DNA of 64,000 nt, from contig NZ_JAGIAS010000002.1 of NCBI RefSeq assembly GCF_017744695.1, positions 186,001 to 250,000 of the forward strand, in the 5' to 3' direction. The notes under the pieces are model-generated. The model did no database searches and was not told the origin of the DNA. It was given only the letters and a program-made list of their open reading frames with translations. How positions within the stretch are numbered: the stretch's first letter is position 1; the number at the start of each line of letters is the position of its first letter. The stretch is from Dyadobacter sp. Its GTDB lineage: Bacteria > Bacteroidota > Bacteroidia > Cytophagales > Spirosomataceae. Below are positions 17,321 through 25,764 of the stretch, one piece after another. The translations under genes were made by a program, and so were the position numbers.

Positions 17321-19006
17321 ATGAAAAACATACTAACCAAATGCGCCGCCGGTACCGTTCTCGCCACCGGCCTCCTGTGGGCGACCTCCTGCGAGAAGGA
17401 TTTCGGCGATATCAATACCGACCCGAGCATTGTGATCACGCCCGATCCCAAATTCCTTTTCACCTACTCGCTCAACAGCCTCGAATCCTACCAGGGTACC
17501 GAATGGATATGGGAAAACCTCGAACAGCTCCTGCGCTTTTCGCAACACCTGACCACCGATCCCTATGAACTTTCGACCAACATTAACTCCCGGTATTCCG
17601 CCTATTATTCGAACATCCTGCCTAACCTGGTCGAAATCCGCAAACAAATAGATCAGAAACCCAATAAGGAACGCTTTCAGAAAATGCGCGCCGCCACTTA
17701 CATCGTGGGCGTACTGCATGGATTGCGCGTGACGGACATGAATGGCTCAATCCCTTATACCCAAGCCATTAAAGCGCGTGATGAACAGAACTACACGCCT
17801 GAATACGATACGCAAAAGACCCTTTACGACACTTGGCTCGCAGAATTGAACGAGGCGATTACTGTCCTGAGCGCTACCTCGGAGGACCAGGAAGGCTTTG
17901 GCAATGCCGACATTATCTACCACAGCGACTGGGTGAAATGGGTGAAAGCGGCCAACACGCTCAAATTGCGTATTGCATTACGTTACGAAGGTCAGGATAA
18001 GGCCAAAACGCAGCAGATTTACAAAGAAGTGGCCGACAATGCCATAGGTCCCATTGTCGAGGATACCGACCAGTTTGCCTATCTCGATCCGGATTGGGGC
18101 CCGGTTGGCGGCGATGTCGACTACCGCAGCACGCGTTTCGCTACAAAGTCTATTATGACATTCCTGAAACAGACCAGAGATCCACGGCTGGCGATCTATT
18201 TCAGTCCGAATGACCTGACCAAGAATGCATTGGATACACTCAAAAAGTACAACCAGGCATTACCCGCATTCATAGACCCGGCCGATCCGCAAATCCGGTT
18301 CCAGGGAGGCCCGGCCGACTGGACCACCAATCCGACCATCGCGCAGTATTACAAAAACCCGCTGAATGCGGGCAGCAACAAGTACGTGGTGATGTCGACG
18401 ATCAACAAAGTGTTCTTCGCGCCTACCCGCAACGGCGGCAAGGGTACGTTCCAGGATTACATGATTACGAGCGCAGAAAGCTGCTTCTACATTGCCGAAC
18501 TGATCCAGAAAGGCTACGGAACCGGCTCCAAAATCACAGGGACCGCCGAGGATTGGTACAAAAAAGGCATTACGTCGTCTATGCGCACGATGAACTCCAT
18601 TGCCCAGGCCGCGCTGTCTACCACCGGATTATCGGCCAATGCCGACGCGGAAATCGCGGCTTACCTGGCGCTGCCGCAGGTAAAGTTGAACGGTATCAAT
18701 AACCTCGAACGCATTTACATCCAGGAATACCTGAACTTCATGCGCCTGCCCACGGAGGCGTTCACATTCGTGCGCAGGACCGGCTATCCCAAAAACAACT
18801 CCACCTATTACCCCAGGGACGCGTTTAACGAGGCCATTCCGCGCCGCTACTGGGTCGACGAACCGCCACTGGGCACCAACAACGCCAACTGGCTCAAAGC
18901 GCAGACAGAGCAAGGATTTACACCCAACGATCGCACCGCCGCCACACTGAACAGCCAACGGTTGTGGTTTGACAAGAATAATCCGGCTTTCGGGCAGGGA
19001 AATTAA
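17321..19006 (+). CDS. SusD/RagB-family lipoprotein (pair 1), SusD-like_2 subgroup
   Basis: This 561-residue surface lipoprotein is the lid of the SusCD pair. The ATG at 17321 gives a lipoprotein signal ending in the lipobox ATSC, followed by EKDFGDINTDPS, which looks like the acidic surface-export signal plus the usual SusD-like_2 start. Helical TPR-like segments follow, including RAATYIVGVLHGLRVTDMNG with SIPYTQA and the ALRYEG/WVKWVKAANTLKLR segment. The order susC then susD and the 42-bp gap are normal. An in-frame TTG upstream at 17291 is less likely as start because it would bury the lipobox deeper. Confidence 0.92.
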   Translation: MKNILTKCAAGTVLATGLLWATSCEKDFGDINTDPSIVITPDPKFLFTYSLNSLESYQGTEWIWENLEQLLRFSQHLTTDPYELSTNINSRYSAYYSNILPNLVEIRKQIDQKPNKERFQKMRAATYIVGVLHGLRVTDMNGSIPYTQAIKARDEQNYTPEYDTQKTLYDTWLAELNEAITVLSATSEDQEGFGNADIIYHSDWVKWVKAANTLKLRIALRYEGQDKAKTQQIYKEVADNAIGPIVEDTDQFAYLDPDWGPVGGDVDYRSTRFATKSIMTFLKQTRDPRLAIYFSPNDLTKNALDTLKKYNQALPAFIDPADPQIRFQGGPADWTTNPTIAQYYKNPLNAGSNKYVVMSTINKVFFAPTRNGGKGTFQDYMITSAESCFYIAELIQKGYGTGSKITGTAEDWYKKGITSSMRTMNSIAQAALSTTGLSANADAEIAAYLALPQVKLNGINNLERIYIQEYLNFMRLPTEAFTFVRRTGYPKNNSTYYPRDAFNEAIPRRYWVDEPPLGTNNANWLKAQTEQGFTPNDRTAATLNSQRLWFDKNNPAFGQGN

Positions 19007-19090
19007 GAGGAAGGGAAAAGGGAAGAAGGAAGATGGAGGAAGGAGGACGGGACACTTTCCTCCCCGTCCCTCCCTTTTCTCCAAAAAATT
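19007..19090. repeat. Purine-rich arm facing a pyrimidine-rich arm (GGAGGAAGG / CCTCCC)
   Basis: Directly after the susD stop a purine tract (19007-19050, with GGAAGAAGGAAGATGG and GGAGGAAGGAGG) faces a pyrimidine tract (19055-19082, CTTTCCTCCCCGTCCC and TCCCTTTTCTCC). They can pair imperfectly. Similar tracts occur at 42.95/43.07, 53.15/54.47 and 59.47 kb. A terminator role after susD is possible. Confidence 0.5.
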
Positions 19091-19131
19091 CCCCCACCGC
19101 TTGCATTTCTCCCAAACGTTCCGCACCTTTG

Positions 19132-19156
19132 TACTGTAATAATAAAAGTTACAGTA
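19132..19156. promoter_or_regulatory. Candidate operator of the Rrf2-type regulator (site 1)
   Basis: TACTGTAA at 19132-19139 and TTACAGTA at 19149-19156 are a perfect 8-bp inverted repeat with a 9-base spacer, and the right arm runs into the start codon of the regulator. A second, imperfect site with the same spacing lies before the next gene. This is what an autoregulatory operator would look like. Confidence 0.6.
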
Positions 19157-19566
19157 TGAACAGCGGTCGCTTTGCCATTTCGGTGCATATTCTGACATTA
19201 TTGACCTTCTCGGAGGACGAATGGACGTCGTCGGAATACCTGGCGGGGAGCATCAATATCAACCCTGTGCTCGTCCGGAAAGAACTCAGTAACCTGCGTG
19301 AGCGTGGCCTCGTTCGCAGCAAGGAAGGAAAATCGGGCGGAAGCCAGCTAGCCAGGCCTGCCGACCATATCTTCATGTCGGAGGTGTATGAAGCTGTAAA
19401 ACAGAAGGATCTGCTCGGAAAAGGAATCAACTCCCCTAACCCGGCCTGCCCTGTTGGGCGTAAGATCAACGACCACCTCGACAGCCTTTATGACGATGCG
19501 GAAAAGACCTTGCTCGCCAGCCTGGGAAAAGTATCACTGGCAGAGTTTTGTAAAAAGTTCGACTAA
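19156..19566 (+). CDS. Rrf2-family transcriptional regulator (YwnA-like)
   Basis: The 136-residue protein is an Rrf2-family winged-helix repressor. From the ATG at 19156 it reads MNSGRFAISVHILTLLTF, then the helix-turn-helix SSEYLAGSININPVLVRKEL with the recognition helix and the wing LVRSKEGKSGGSQLARP (about residues 47-63). It lacks the three-cysteine cluster of iron-sulfur Rrf2 proteins; cysteines are seen only in NPACPVG and EFCKKFD, so a redox or small-molecule switch is more likely than a cluster. It precedes an NAD(P)-binding reductase, the same pairing as ywnA-ywnB in Bacillus subtilis. An in-frame upstream start at 19033 is rejected because it would span the repeat tract. Confidence 0.85.
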   Translation: MNSGRFAISVHILTLLTFSEDEWTSSEYLAGSININPVLVRKELSNLRERGLVRSKEGKSGGSQLARPADHIFMSEVYEAVKQKDLLGKGINSPNPACPVGRKINDHLDSLYDDAEKTLLASLGKVSLAEFCKKFD

Positions 19567-19580
19567 TCTTTTTTAACCAA

Positions 19581-19605
19581 AACTGTAACATTTATTATTT
19601 CAGAT
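19581..19605. promoter_or_regulatory. Candidate operator (site 2) before the NAD(P)-binding reductase
   Basis: AACTGTAA at 19581-19588 and TTTCAGAT at 19598-19605 form the same dyad as site 1 with the same 9-base spacer and two mismatches in the right arm. It lies 30 bp before the ATG at 19635, between the regulator and its likely target. Confidence 0.5.
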
Positions 19606-19634
19606 AAGAATATCCATCTCAAAAACAAATACTT

Positions 19635-20288
19635 ATGAAAATTGCATTGATCGGCGCCACTGGGTTTGTAGGCACCCACGTTTTGAAAGAACTTGTTTCG
19701 CGCGGCCACCAGGTTACTGCGATTGCCCGCAATACCGACAAAATCGACACCAGCAACGCGCTCGTTACCACCAAAGCCGCTGACGTGGCAAATGCAGACG
19801 AGGTTGCCGCCGCCGTAAAGGGCCACGACGCGGTGATCAGCACGTTCAACGCAGGCTGGACGAATCCCAACATTTACCATGATTTCCTTGCCGGTGCCAA
19901 GGCCATTCAGGCAGGTGTGAAGCAGGCAGGTGTCAAACGTTTCCTCACGGTAGGCGGCGCGGGAAGTCTGGAAATCAAGCCGGGATTGCAGCTCGTGGAT
20001 ACCCCCACTTTCCCGGAGGCATACAAAGCCGGTGCCACAGCTGCCCGCGACTACCTTAATTTCCTCAAAACGGAAACAGATCTCGATTGGACTTTTCTAA
20101 GCCCTGCCATTGAGATGTCCCCCGCGCATCCGGGTGAACGTACAGGCAAATACCGCACCGCACTCGACACACCGGTGTTCGACGAGCATCATCACAGCAG
20201 GTTGTCGGTAGACGATACGGCTGTCGCGATCGTCGATGAAATCGAACAAGGTAACTTCATCCGGAAGCGATTTACCGCCGCATATTAG
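19635..20288 (+). CDS. NAD(P)-binding SDR-like reductase (YwnB-like)
   Basis: The 217-residue protein is an atypical short-chain dehydrogenase of the NAD(P)H-binding (NmrA/YwnB) type. The Rossmann motif GATGFVGTHVLKEL (residues 8-21) is followed by a nucleotide-specificity region IARNTDK, AADVANADEVAAAVKGHDAVI, and VGGAGSLEIKPG near residue 110. The canonical Tyr-x-x-x-Lys pair is not obvious. Substrate is unknown; quinone or flavin-like substrates are known for relatives. It follows the Rrf2 regulator with 68 bp between and is probably its target. Confidence 0.83.
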   Translation: MKIALIGATGFVGTHVLKELVSRGHQVTAIARNTDKIDTSNALVTTKAADVANADEVAAAVKGHDAVISTFNAGWTNPNIYHDFLAGAKAIQAGVKQAGVKRFLTVGGAGSLEIKPGLQLVDTPTFPEAYKAGATAARDYLNFLKTETDLDWTFLSPAIEMSPAHPGERTGKYRTALDTPVFDEHHHSRLSVDDTAVAIVDEIEQGNFIRKRFTAAY

Positions 20289-20299
20289 GAGCATACTTA

Positions 20300-20660
20300 T
20301 CATAGGGTGCTCGCATACAATATATCCTGCCAGTATCCTACTAATATTACTTTTTATACATATTTTAAGTATTAACAGTAATATTAATAGTATACTTATA
20401 ATGTGTATAAAATATTATAAAAAGCCTGATACTTTTCATATTTATGCATAGTATCAGGCTTTTTATTCTTATGATTAGTCGCTTGTTCACATCCCGTTTA
20501 ATACTTTTAATTCATTCTATATTTTAAAAAGTATTAAACATATTATACTTTCATGATCCTTGGCAGTATTATACTTTTAAAACTTTAAATACTTATTATA
20601 TTTCATATAAGTGAAAAAGTACTTAAAGTACAATATATATACAATCAAAATTCATTGATT
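20300..20660. other. AT-rich island with AATACTTTTAAT motifs
   Basis: The spacer between the reductase and the DUF4287/SRPBCC gene has no credible gene. It contains a clear terminator (20417-20466) and then repeated motifs such as TTAATACTTTTAATTC, AAAAAGTATTAAAC (the same motif inverted) and ATTATACTTTTAAAAC. The motif is shared with three other spacers in the window. Confidence 0.55.
20417..20466. terminator. Rho-independent-type hairpin after the YwnB-like gene
   Basis: Arms at 20417-20433 and 20450-20466 pair over 17 bases (core AAAAGCCTGATACT) around a 16-base AT-rich loop. The outer A and T runs would serve as T-tracts in both directions. Confidence 0.75.
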
Positions 20661-20786
20661 TACAATTATTTAAACCGGAAAATAATTAGTGCCAACCGCT
20701 TATAGCCGCTGTGCCTGCTGCTACTCATTTTTTCACCTTAGTCGCCCGCCAGTTGATCGCGCACCGCATTGAGACTGATTTTTGAC

Positions 20787-20794
20787 TAATTTTG
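20787..20794 (+). promoter_or_regulatory. Candidate -7 element (TAnnTTTG)
   Basis: TAATTTTG lies 23 bp before the ATG at 20818, with a TTG at 20769-20771 as a possible but close -33 element. Confidence 0.4.
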
Positions 20795-20817
20795 CCTTCC
20801 TAAAACCTGTCAAAACC

Positions 20818-21462
20818 ATGGCTACAAATGAAACATTGTCAGCGGCAAATGAACTTGCCAAGCTGTCATCACACACATTAAAAGAGAAAACCGGACGCGA
20901 TTGGTCGGAATGGATTGAATGGCTCGATAATCTCAAATCCGACGGAAGGACCCATAAGGACATTGTTGCATTGCTGGGAGACCACGTCGAAAATGCCTGG
21001 TACCGGCAAAAAATCGCGCTCGGTTACCGGGAAGTGACCGGGCAACGGCAGCTGGGGGAGCTCCTGTCCGGTTATGAGGCGGGAGTTTCCAGGACCTTCC
21101 CCATCCCAGTGCAAAAAGCCTGGGAACTGATTGCCTCGGAAGAGGGGCTGTCGACCTGGCTCGGCCTGCTCGTCGATGGCCGCGTTGGTATGGGCGAATC
21201 GTTCAAGACGCAGGACGGGATTAGCGGTACCATTACCGTCCTCGACCCGGGCTCGCATTTCCGTATGACGTGGAAACCCGAGTATTGGCGTTACAATTCC
21301 ACATTACAGGTCCGCGTGATAGGCAGCAGAAGCAAGAGCGCAGGCAAAAGCGTCATCAGCTTTCACCATGAAAAACTGCCAAGGGCGGCCGACCGTGACG
21401 CGATGAAAAGGCACTGGCAAGAAAAACTATCGGATCTGGCTGAAATAATTAAGGGAAAATAA
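20818..21462 (+). CDS. DUF4287 domain fused to an SRPBCC (AHSA1-like) domain
   Basis: The 214-residue protein has two parts. Residues 20-75 (TGRDWSEWIEWLDNLKSDG, RTHKDIVALLGD, GYREVTGQRQ) match the DUF4287 pattern, and residues 85-214 form an SRPBCC ligand-binding domain of the AHSA1 type (VSRTFPIPVQKAWELIASEE, HFRMTWKPEYW, SVISFHHEKLP). Members of this group bind small hydrophobic ligands, but no ligand can be assigned. The ATG at 20818 is preferred over a TTG at 20782 because the TAnnTTTG element sits between them. It is one of three SRPBCC genes in 8 kb. Confidence 0.8.
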   Translation: MATNETLSAANELAKLSSHTLKEKTGRDWSEWIEWLDNLKSDGRTHKDIVALLGDHVENAWYRQKIALGYREVTGQRQLGELLSGYEAGVSRTFPIPVQKAWELIASEEGLSTWLGLLVDGRVGMGESFKTQDGISGTITVLDPGSHFRMTWKPEYWRYNSTLQVRVIGSRSKSAGKSVISFHHEKLPRAADRDAMKRHWQEKLSDLAEIIKGK

Positions 21463-21505
21463 GGTTCTTTGTAGCCCTATTTTACAGCCACCAATTATAT
21501 ACCTG

Positions 21506-22828
21506 ATGAAGTTCCGTGTTGCCGGCCTATTATTACTTTTTATACTTTTAAGCCATTCCAACCTTTTTGCCCAGCGCTTCCTTATGGACCTTGTGGATAC
21601 CACAAACCAGATGGGAAAAGGCATGCTCTCCATTTACGAGCGCTATAACCGCGTGAGAATCAGTGGATATATTCAACCCCAGTTCCAGGTCATCTCCAAA
21701 GAAGGTGCCGAAACCTACGCGGGTGGAAACTTTTCCGGCCTTTCAAACAACCGCTTTATGCTCCGCCGTGGGCGCCTGCGTGTAGACTACGCGCACTTGA
21801 ACAAAAATAATGATCCTACCTCGTATTTCGTGTTCCAGTTTGACGGTACCGAACGCGGTGTGGCCATCCGCGACTTCTGGGGCCGGTTTTACGAGAACAA
21901 GTTCAAAATATTCGCATTGACTACCGGGATGTTCGCACGCCCTTTCGGGCATGAAGTGAACCTTTCGTCCGCTAACCGCGAGTCGCCCGAGCGCGGGCGC
22001 ATGTCGCAGATCCTGATGAAGACCGAGCGCGACATCGGTGTAATGCTTACCGTTACCAGTCGTAAAACGCAGGAATGGCACCAGAAGCTCAAATTCGACG
22101 TCGGCGTTTTCAACGGCCAGGGGATGTCGGGCCCGATGGATTACGACAGCCACAAAGACGTGATCAGCCGGTTCAGCCTTAAACCGACGAACATCCGCGC
22201 GCTGGGCAACGCCACGTTGTCGGCGGCGGTGTCGGGCTATGCCGGCGGTATTGTGAGCCAGTCCGAGGTTCTGTATAAAACGGTGCGCCTCGGAGGCGAA
22301 TATCAGGCAGTACGCGATTCAGCGGCCGTCAATTTGCACAAGACCAGACCGCGTAATTACGCCGGTGCGGACTTCCAGCTCTCATTTCCCAACCGGAAAG
22401 GTGAAACTGAGTTCCGGGCAGAATATATCAAAGGTAAGCAGACCGCCACTTTCGGAACGAGCGAGACGCCGGGTACATATCCCGTTACAAATGGCATTAA
22501 AGACCCGCTCTATACCCGCAGTTTCGACGGCGCGTATTTTTACTTCCTGCAACACCTCGGCAGCCTGGATCACCAGTTTGTATTGAAATATGACTGGTAC
22601 GACCCGAATACGAAGGTTTCGGGCAAGCAAATATCGGCCGATAAGGGGTTCGGCAGGGCCGATCTTCGCTATAATACCCTGGGAATGGGCTATGTGTACA
22701 TGGCCAACGAGTCGCTGAAATTCGTATTCTATTATGAATTCGTGCGGAATGAGAAATCGGCGCTGGCTGGGTATGAAAGTGATGTTTCAGACGACGTTTT
22801 CACCGCCCGCGTACAGTACAACTTCTAA
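21506..22828 (+). CDS. Porin of the phosphate-selective (OprO/OprP) type
   Basis: The 440-residue outer-membrane protein has a signal peptide ending LFAQ near residue 22, then a beta-barrel pattern typical of the OprO/OprP family: RISGYIQPQFQVISK, NRFMLRRGRLRVDY, FVFQFDGTERGVAIRDFW and a last strand ending in VQYNF with the terminal aromatic residue. It probably admits small anions or organic acids; the specificity loop cannot be read. The signal-peptide codons (21524-21553) are strikingly AT-rich and contain the spacer motif TATACTTTTAA. Confidence 0.85.
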   Translation: MKFRVAGLLLLFILLSHSNLFAQRFLMDLVDTTNQMGKGMLSIYERYNRVRISGYIQPQFQVISKEGAETYAGGNFSGLSNNRFMLRRGRLRVDYAHLNKNNDPTSYFVFQFDGTERGVAIRDFWGRFYENKFKIFALTTGMFARPFGHEVNLSSANRESPERGRMSQILMKTERDIGVMLTVTSRKTQEWHQKLKFDVGVFNGQGMSGPMDYDSHKDVISRFSLKPTNIRALGNATLSAAVSGYAGGIVSQSEVLYKTVRLGGEYQAVRDSAAVNLHKTRPRNYAGADFQLSFPNRKGETEFRAEYIKGKQTATFGTSETPGTYPVTNGIKDPLYTRSFDGAYFYFLQHLGSLDHQFVLKYDWYDPNTKVSGKQISADKGFGRADLRYNTLGMGYVYMANESLKFVFYYEFVRNEKSALAGYESDVSDDVFTARVQYNF

Positions 22829-23009
22829 GTCTCAAAATGTTGGAGAAGGACATCTATTGTGTAAAATATAGCTCGCGCAGATCAACTCATTTGGCCAGAT
22901 ATACGTTAAATGTGTAACCAACGATCAAAATCCGGGCGTGGTTTGTGTTGCGCCCGAGTCTTTTGGCATAGTTTTCTCAGCATTTATCACAGTACTAACT
23001 CCGAATAAC

Positions 23010-23456
23010 ATGAACAGAAAACAGCTTGCAACCACAACCATCTCTATCCATGCAAGCCCTTCTGCGGTTTGGAAGGCATTGGTAGAACCCGAACTCGTCA
23101 AAAAGTATTTTCACGGTACCGAAATGCGCTCGGATTTTGAAATCGGAAGCCCCATTACCTTTGAAGGCGAATGGCATGGCCAGCATTATGTCGATAAGGG
23201 CGAAATCCTGAGGATCACGCCTGAACGCGAGTTGAGCTACTCATTCTGGAGTCCGCTGTCGGGCACTGAGGATTTTGAGGATAATTATACGCATGTGACT
23301 TTCCACCTGTCGGACTATCATGAGAATACGACGCTGGTAGTGACCCAGGACAACCTGGAAGACGAGGATGCCGTCGTGAAAGCGGAGGGCAACTGGTTGA
23401 ACGTGCTGCACGATCTGAAAAGGGTTGTGGAGGAAGAAAGGCTGCACGTCCTTTAA
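23010..23456 (+). CDS. SRPBCC (AHSA1-like) domain protein
   Basis: The 148-residue protein from the ATG at 23010 is a single AHSA1-type SRPBCC domain: TTISIHASPSAVWKALVEPE at the start, YFHGTEMRSDFEIGSPITF, then the conserved HVTFHLSDYHENTTLVVTQD and a C-terminal helix. Such domains bind hydrophobic ligands or act as small chaperone cofactors; nothing here shows which. It is clearly related to the protein at 27834. The reading frame is open further upstream to 22938, but that extension has no family likeness. A strong terminator follows. Confidence 0.82.
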   Translation: MNRKQLATTTISIHASPSAVWKALVEPELVKKYFHGTEMRSDFEIGSPITFEGEWHGQHYVDKGEILRITPERELSYSFWSPLSGTEDFEDNYTHVTFHLSDYHENTTLVVTQDNLEDEDAVVKAEGNWLNVLHDLKRVVEEERLHVL

Positions 23457-23464
23457 CGGTATTT

Positions 23465-23508
23465 AAATACAAAACCCGTTGGAACCGACTCCAACGGGTT
23501 TTGTATTT
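23465..23508. terminator. Strong bidirectional terminator
   Basis: Arms at 23465-23483 and 23490-23508 pair perfectly over 19 bases with the loop ACCGAC, and a T-run follows on the plus strand. It sits between the convergent SRPBCC gene and tex. Confidence 0.9.
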
Positions 23509-23509
23509 T

Positions 23510-25627
23510 TCAAAGTTTCATTGACAGCGCGATCCGCTTCCTGCCGAGATCAACCTCGGTCACTTTGACCGTAACGTGCTGTTGCAACTTCACCACTTCG
23601 TTCGGGTCCTTTATAAATTTGTCTGCCATTTGCGAAACGTGGACGAGCCCGTCCTGTTTCACGCCGACGTCCACGAACGCTCCGAACGCCGTGATGTTCG
23701 TCACGATCCCGGGGAGGATCATCCCGACCTTGAGATCTTCCGGCTTCCGCACCGAGGCGTCGAACTCGAACTTCTTCATTTCCGCGCGCGGGTCACGCGA
23801 GGGCTTTTCGAGCTCGGCCAGAATATCCTTCAAAGTAGGAAGGCCTACTGCTGTCGACACATACTTTTCAATTTTAATCTGACGGCGCAAATCGGGTTTC
23901 TGCATCAAATCCTTCACCGTAGCGCCGGCATCTTTGGCCATTTGCTCCACCAGCTCGTAACGCTCCGGATGTACCGCACTGTTATCCAATGGGTTGCTAC
24001 CGTTTTCTATGCGTAAAAAGCCCGCAGCCTGTTCAAACGCCTTCGCTCCGAGGCGGGGAACTTTCAATAATTGCTGCCTCGATTTGAAATTTCCGTTTTT
24101 GGCCCGAAAATCCACGATATTTTGCGCCAGAGCGGGTCCGAGACCCGAAACATAGCGCAACAAATGCTTGCTCGACGTGTTGAGATTTACCCCTACGGAA
24201 TTCACGCAGCTTTCTACGACTACGTCCAAAGCATTTCGCAATGAATTCTGGTCCACATCGTGCTGGTACTGTCCCACTCCAATCGACTTCGGATCGATTT
24301 TCACCAGCTCGGCCAGCGGGTCCATCAACCTTCGACCGATCGATACCGAACCACGGACCGTCACGTCTTTATCCGGGAACTCCTCACGCGCGACCTCCGA
24401 AGCCGAATAAATAGACGCACCCTGCTCGCTCACCATAAACAGCCCGATTTCCGCCGACTGCCCGGAGCCGTCCAGCAGCTTCTTCACAAAGTCTTCTGTC
24501 TCGCGTCCGGCAGTACCATTACCCACGGCAATCGCCTCGATTTTGAATTTCCGGATCAGCTCGCTGATCCGAGCACCCGCTTCCGAAGGTTTGTCGAACG
24601 GATAAATGACATGGTCTGCCATGAGATTGCCCTGGCCATCCAGCACGACCACTTTACAACCCGTGCGGTAGCCCGGGTCGATGGCCAGCACCGTTTTCTG
24701 GCCCAGCGGCGAAGCCAGCAGCAATTGCCGGAGGTTTTCAGTGAACACCTGGATCGCCGCCACATCCGCTTTTTCTTTGGATAAATTGGCAAATTCCGTT
24801 TCGATCGACGGCTTCAACAACCGTTTGTAGCTGTCGCCGATCGCCAGTTCGAGCTGGTCTTTGCAGGCTTCTGTGCCAAACATAAACAACCTATCCAACG
24901 CTTCAAGCGCCAAGTCTTCATCAGGCGAAATGTCGACGCTCAGAATGCCTTCTTCCTCGCCCCTGCGCAGCGCGAGCAACCTGTGTGAAGGTATTTTAGC
25001 CAAAGGCTCCGAAAACTCGAAATAATCGCGGTATTTGGCCCCTTCTTCCTCTTTCTTCTTCTTGACTTTAGAAGTGATGATGGCCCCGCGCTGAAATGTG
25101 TACCGGACTTTCGTCCGTGCTTCCTGGTTTTCGTTGATCCATTCCGCAATAATATCTCTCGCGCCTTGCAACGCGTCGCCGGCATTCGCTACCTGTTCGT
25201 TCAGGAATGCGGCTGCCTTACCTTCCGGATCGCGTTCTTTGCCTTCAAAAATCAGTTTGGCAAGCGGTTCCAGACCTTTTTCGATGGCGATGGTCGCCCG
25301 GGTCTTTCTCTTTTGTTTATACGGAAGGTAAAGGTCTTCGAGTTCGGTCATCGAAAACACGCCTTCTATCTTCTTTTTCAGTTCAGGCGTGAGCTTACCT
25401 TGCTCTTCAATGCTTTTCAAAATGGCCTCCCGGCGTTTCTCGACTTCCTGCTGCTTCTGCCATGCCTCTTTGACGCTGCCGATCTGGACCTCATCCAGTC
25501 CGCCCGTCGCTTCCTTGCGGTACCGCGCTATAAAGGGCACCGTGGCGCCTTCCTCGAATAACGCAATGGTATTTCTCGCCTGCTTGTCGCTGACGCCCGC
25601 CTGTTGTGCAATAAGGGTGTAGTTCAT
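23510..25627 (-). CDS. tex: Tex-family RNA-binding transcription accessory protein
   Basis: The 705-residue protein is Tex, a conserved nucleic-acid-binding factor acting on transcription. In order it shows the N-terminal helical domain (VPFIARYRKEATGGLDEVQI, about 30-49), the central YPYKQKRKTRA-like region read as LPYKQKRKTRA, a YqgF/RuvC-like domain with VLAIDPGYRTGCKVVVLDGQ, helix-hairpin-helix motifs (GVNLNTSSKHLLRYVSGLGP; LLKVPRLGAKAFEQAAGFL), and a C-terminal S1 domain (GIVTNITAFGAFVDVGVKQD). The start at 25627 (MNYTLIAQQAGV) fits the family better than an upstream in-frame start at 25654. Length is normal. Confidence 0.93.
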   Translation of the reverse strand: MNYTLIAQQAGVSDKQARNTIALFEEGATVPFIARYRKEATGGLDEVQIGSVKEAWQKQQEVEKRREAILKSIEEQGKLTPELKKKIEGVFSMTELEDLYLPYKQKRKTRATIAIEKGLEPLAKLIFEGKERDPEGKAAAFLNEQVANAGDALQGARDIIAEWINENQEARTKVRYTFQRGAIITSKVKKKKEEEGAKYRDYFEFSEPLAKIPSHRLLALRRGEEEGILSVDISPDEDLALEALDRLFMFGTEACKDQLELAIGDSYKRLLKPSIETEFANLSKEKADVAAIQVFTENLRQLLLASPLGQKTVLAIDPGYRTGCKVVVLDGQGNLMADHVIYPFDKPSEAGARISELIRKFKIEAIAVGNGTAGRETEDFVKKLLDGSGQSAEIGLFMVSEQGASIYSASEVAREEFPDKDVTVRGSVSIGRRLMDPLAELVKIDPKSIGVGQYQHDVDQNSLRNALDVVVESCVNSVGVNLNTSSKHLLRYVSGLGPALAQNIVDFRAKNGNFKSRQQLLKVPRLGAKAFEQAAGFLRIENGSNPLDNSAVHPERYELVEQMAKDAGATVKDLMQKPDLRRQIKIEKYVSTAVGLPTLKDILAELEKPSRDPRAEMKKFEFDASVRKPEDLKVGMILPGIVTNITAFGAFVDVGVKQDGLVHVSQMADKFIKDPNEVVKLQQHVTVKVTEVDLGRKRIALSMKL

Positions 25628-25721
25628 GATTACTAATGAAATTGGAAACGGCAAATAAAGCGGATATTCACGGTTTTCAAAACTAAAATTAGCGACGAAG
25701 CCACGTACGCATTTTACCGTT

Positions 25722-25729
25722 TATATTTG
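25722..25729 (+). promoter_or_regulatory. Candidate -7 element (TAnnTTTG) for the ThuA/AraC operon
   Basis: TATATTTG matches the consensus and lies 35 bp before the ATG at 25765. No clear -33 TTTG is seen at the usual distance. Confidence 0.4.
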
Positions 25730-25764
25730 GTGTAATTTAATCCTCATACCTAGCCCCTTATCCC

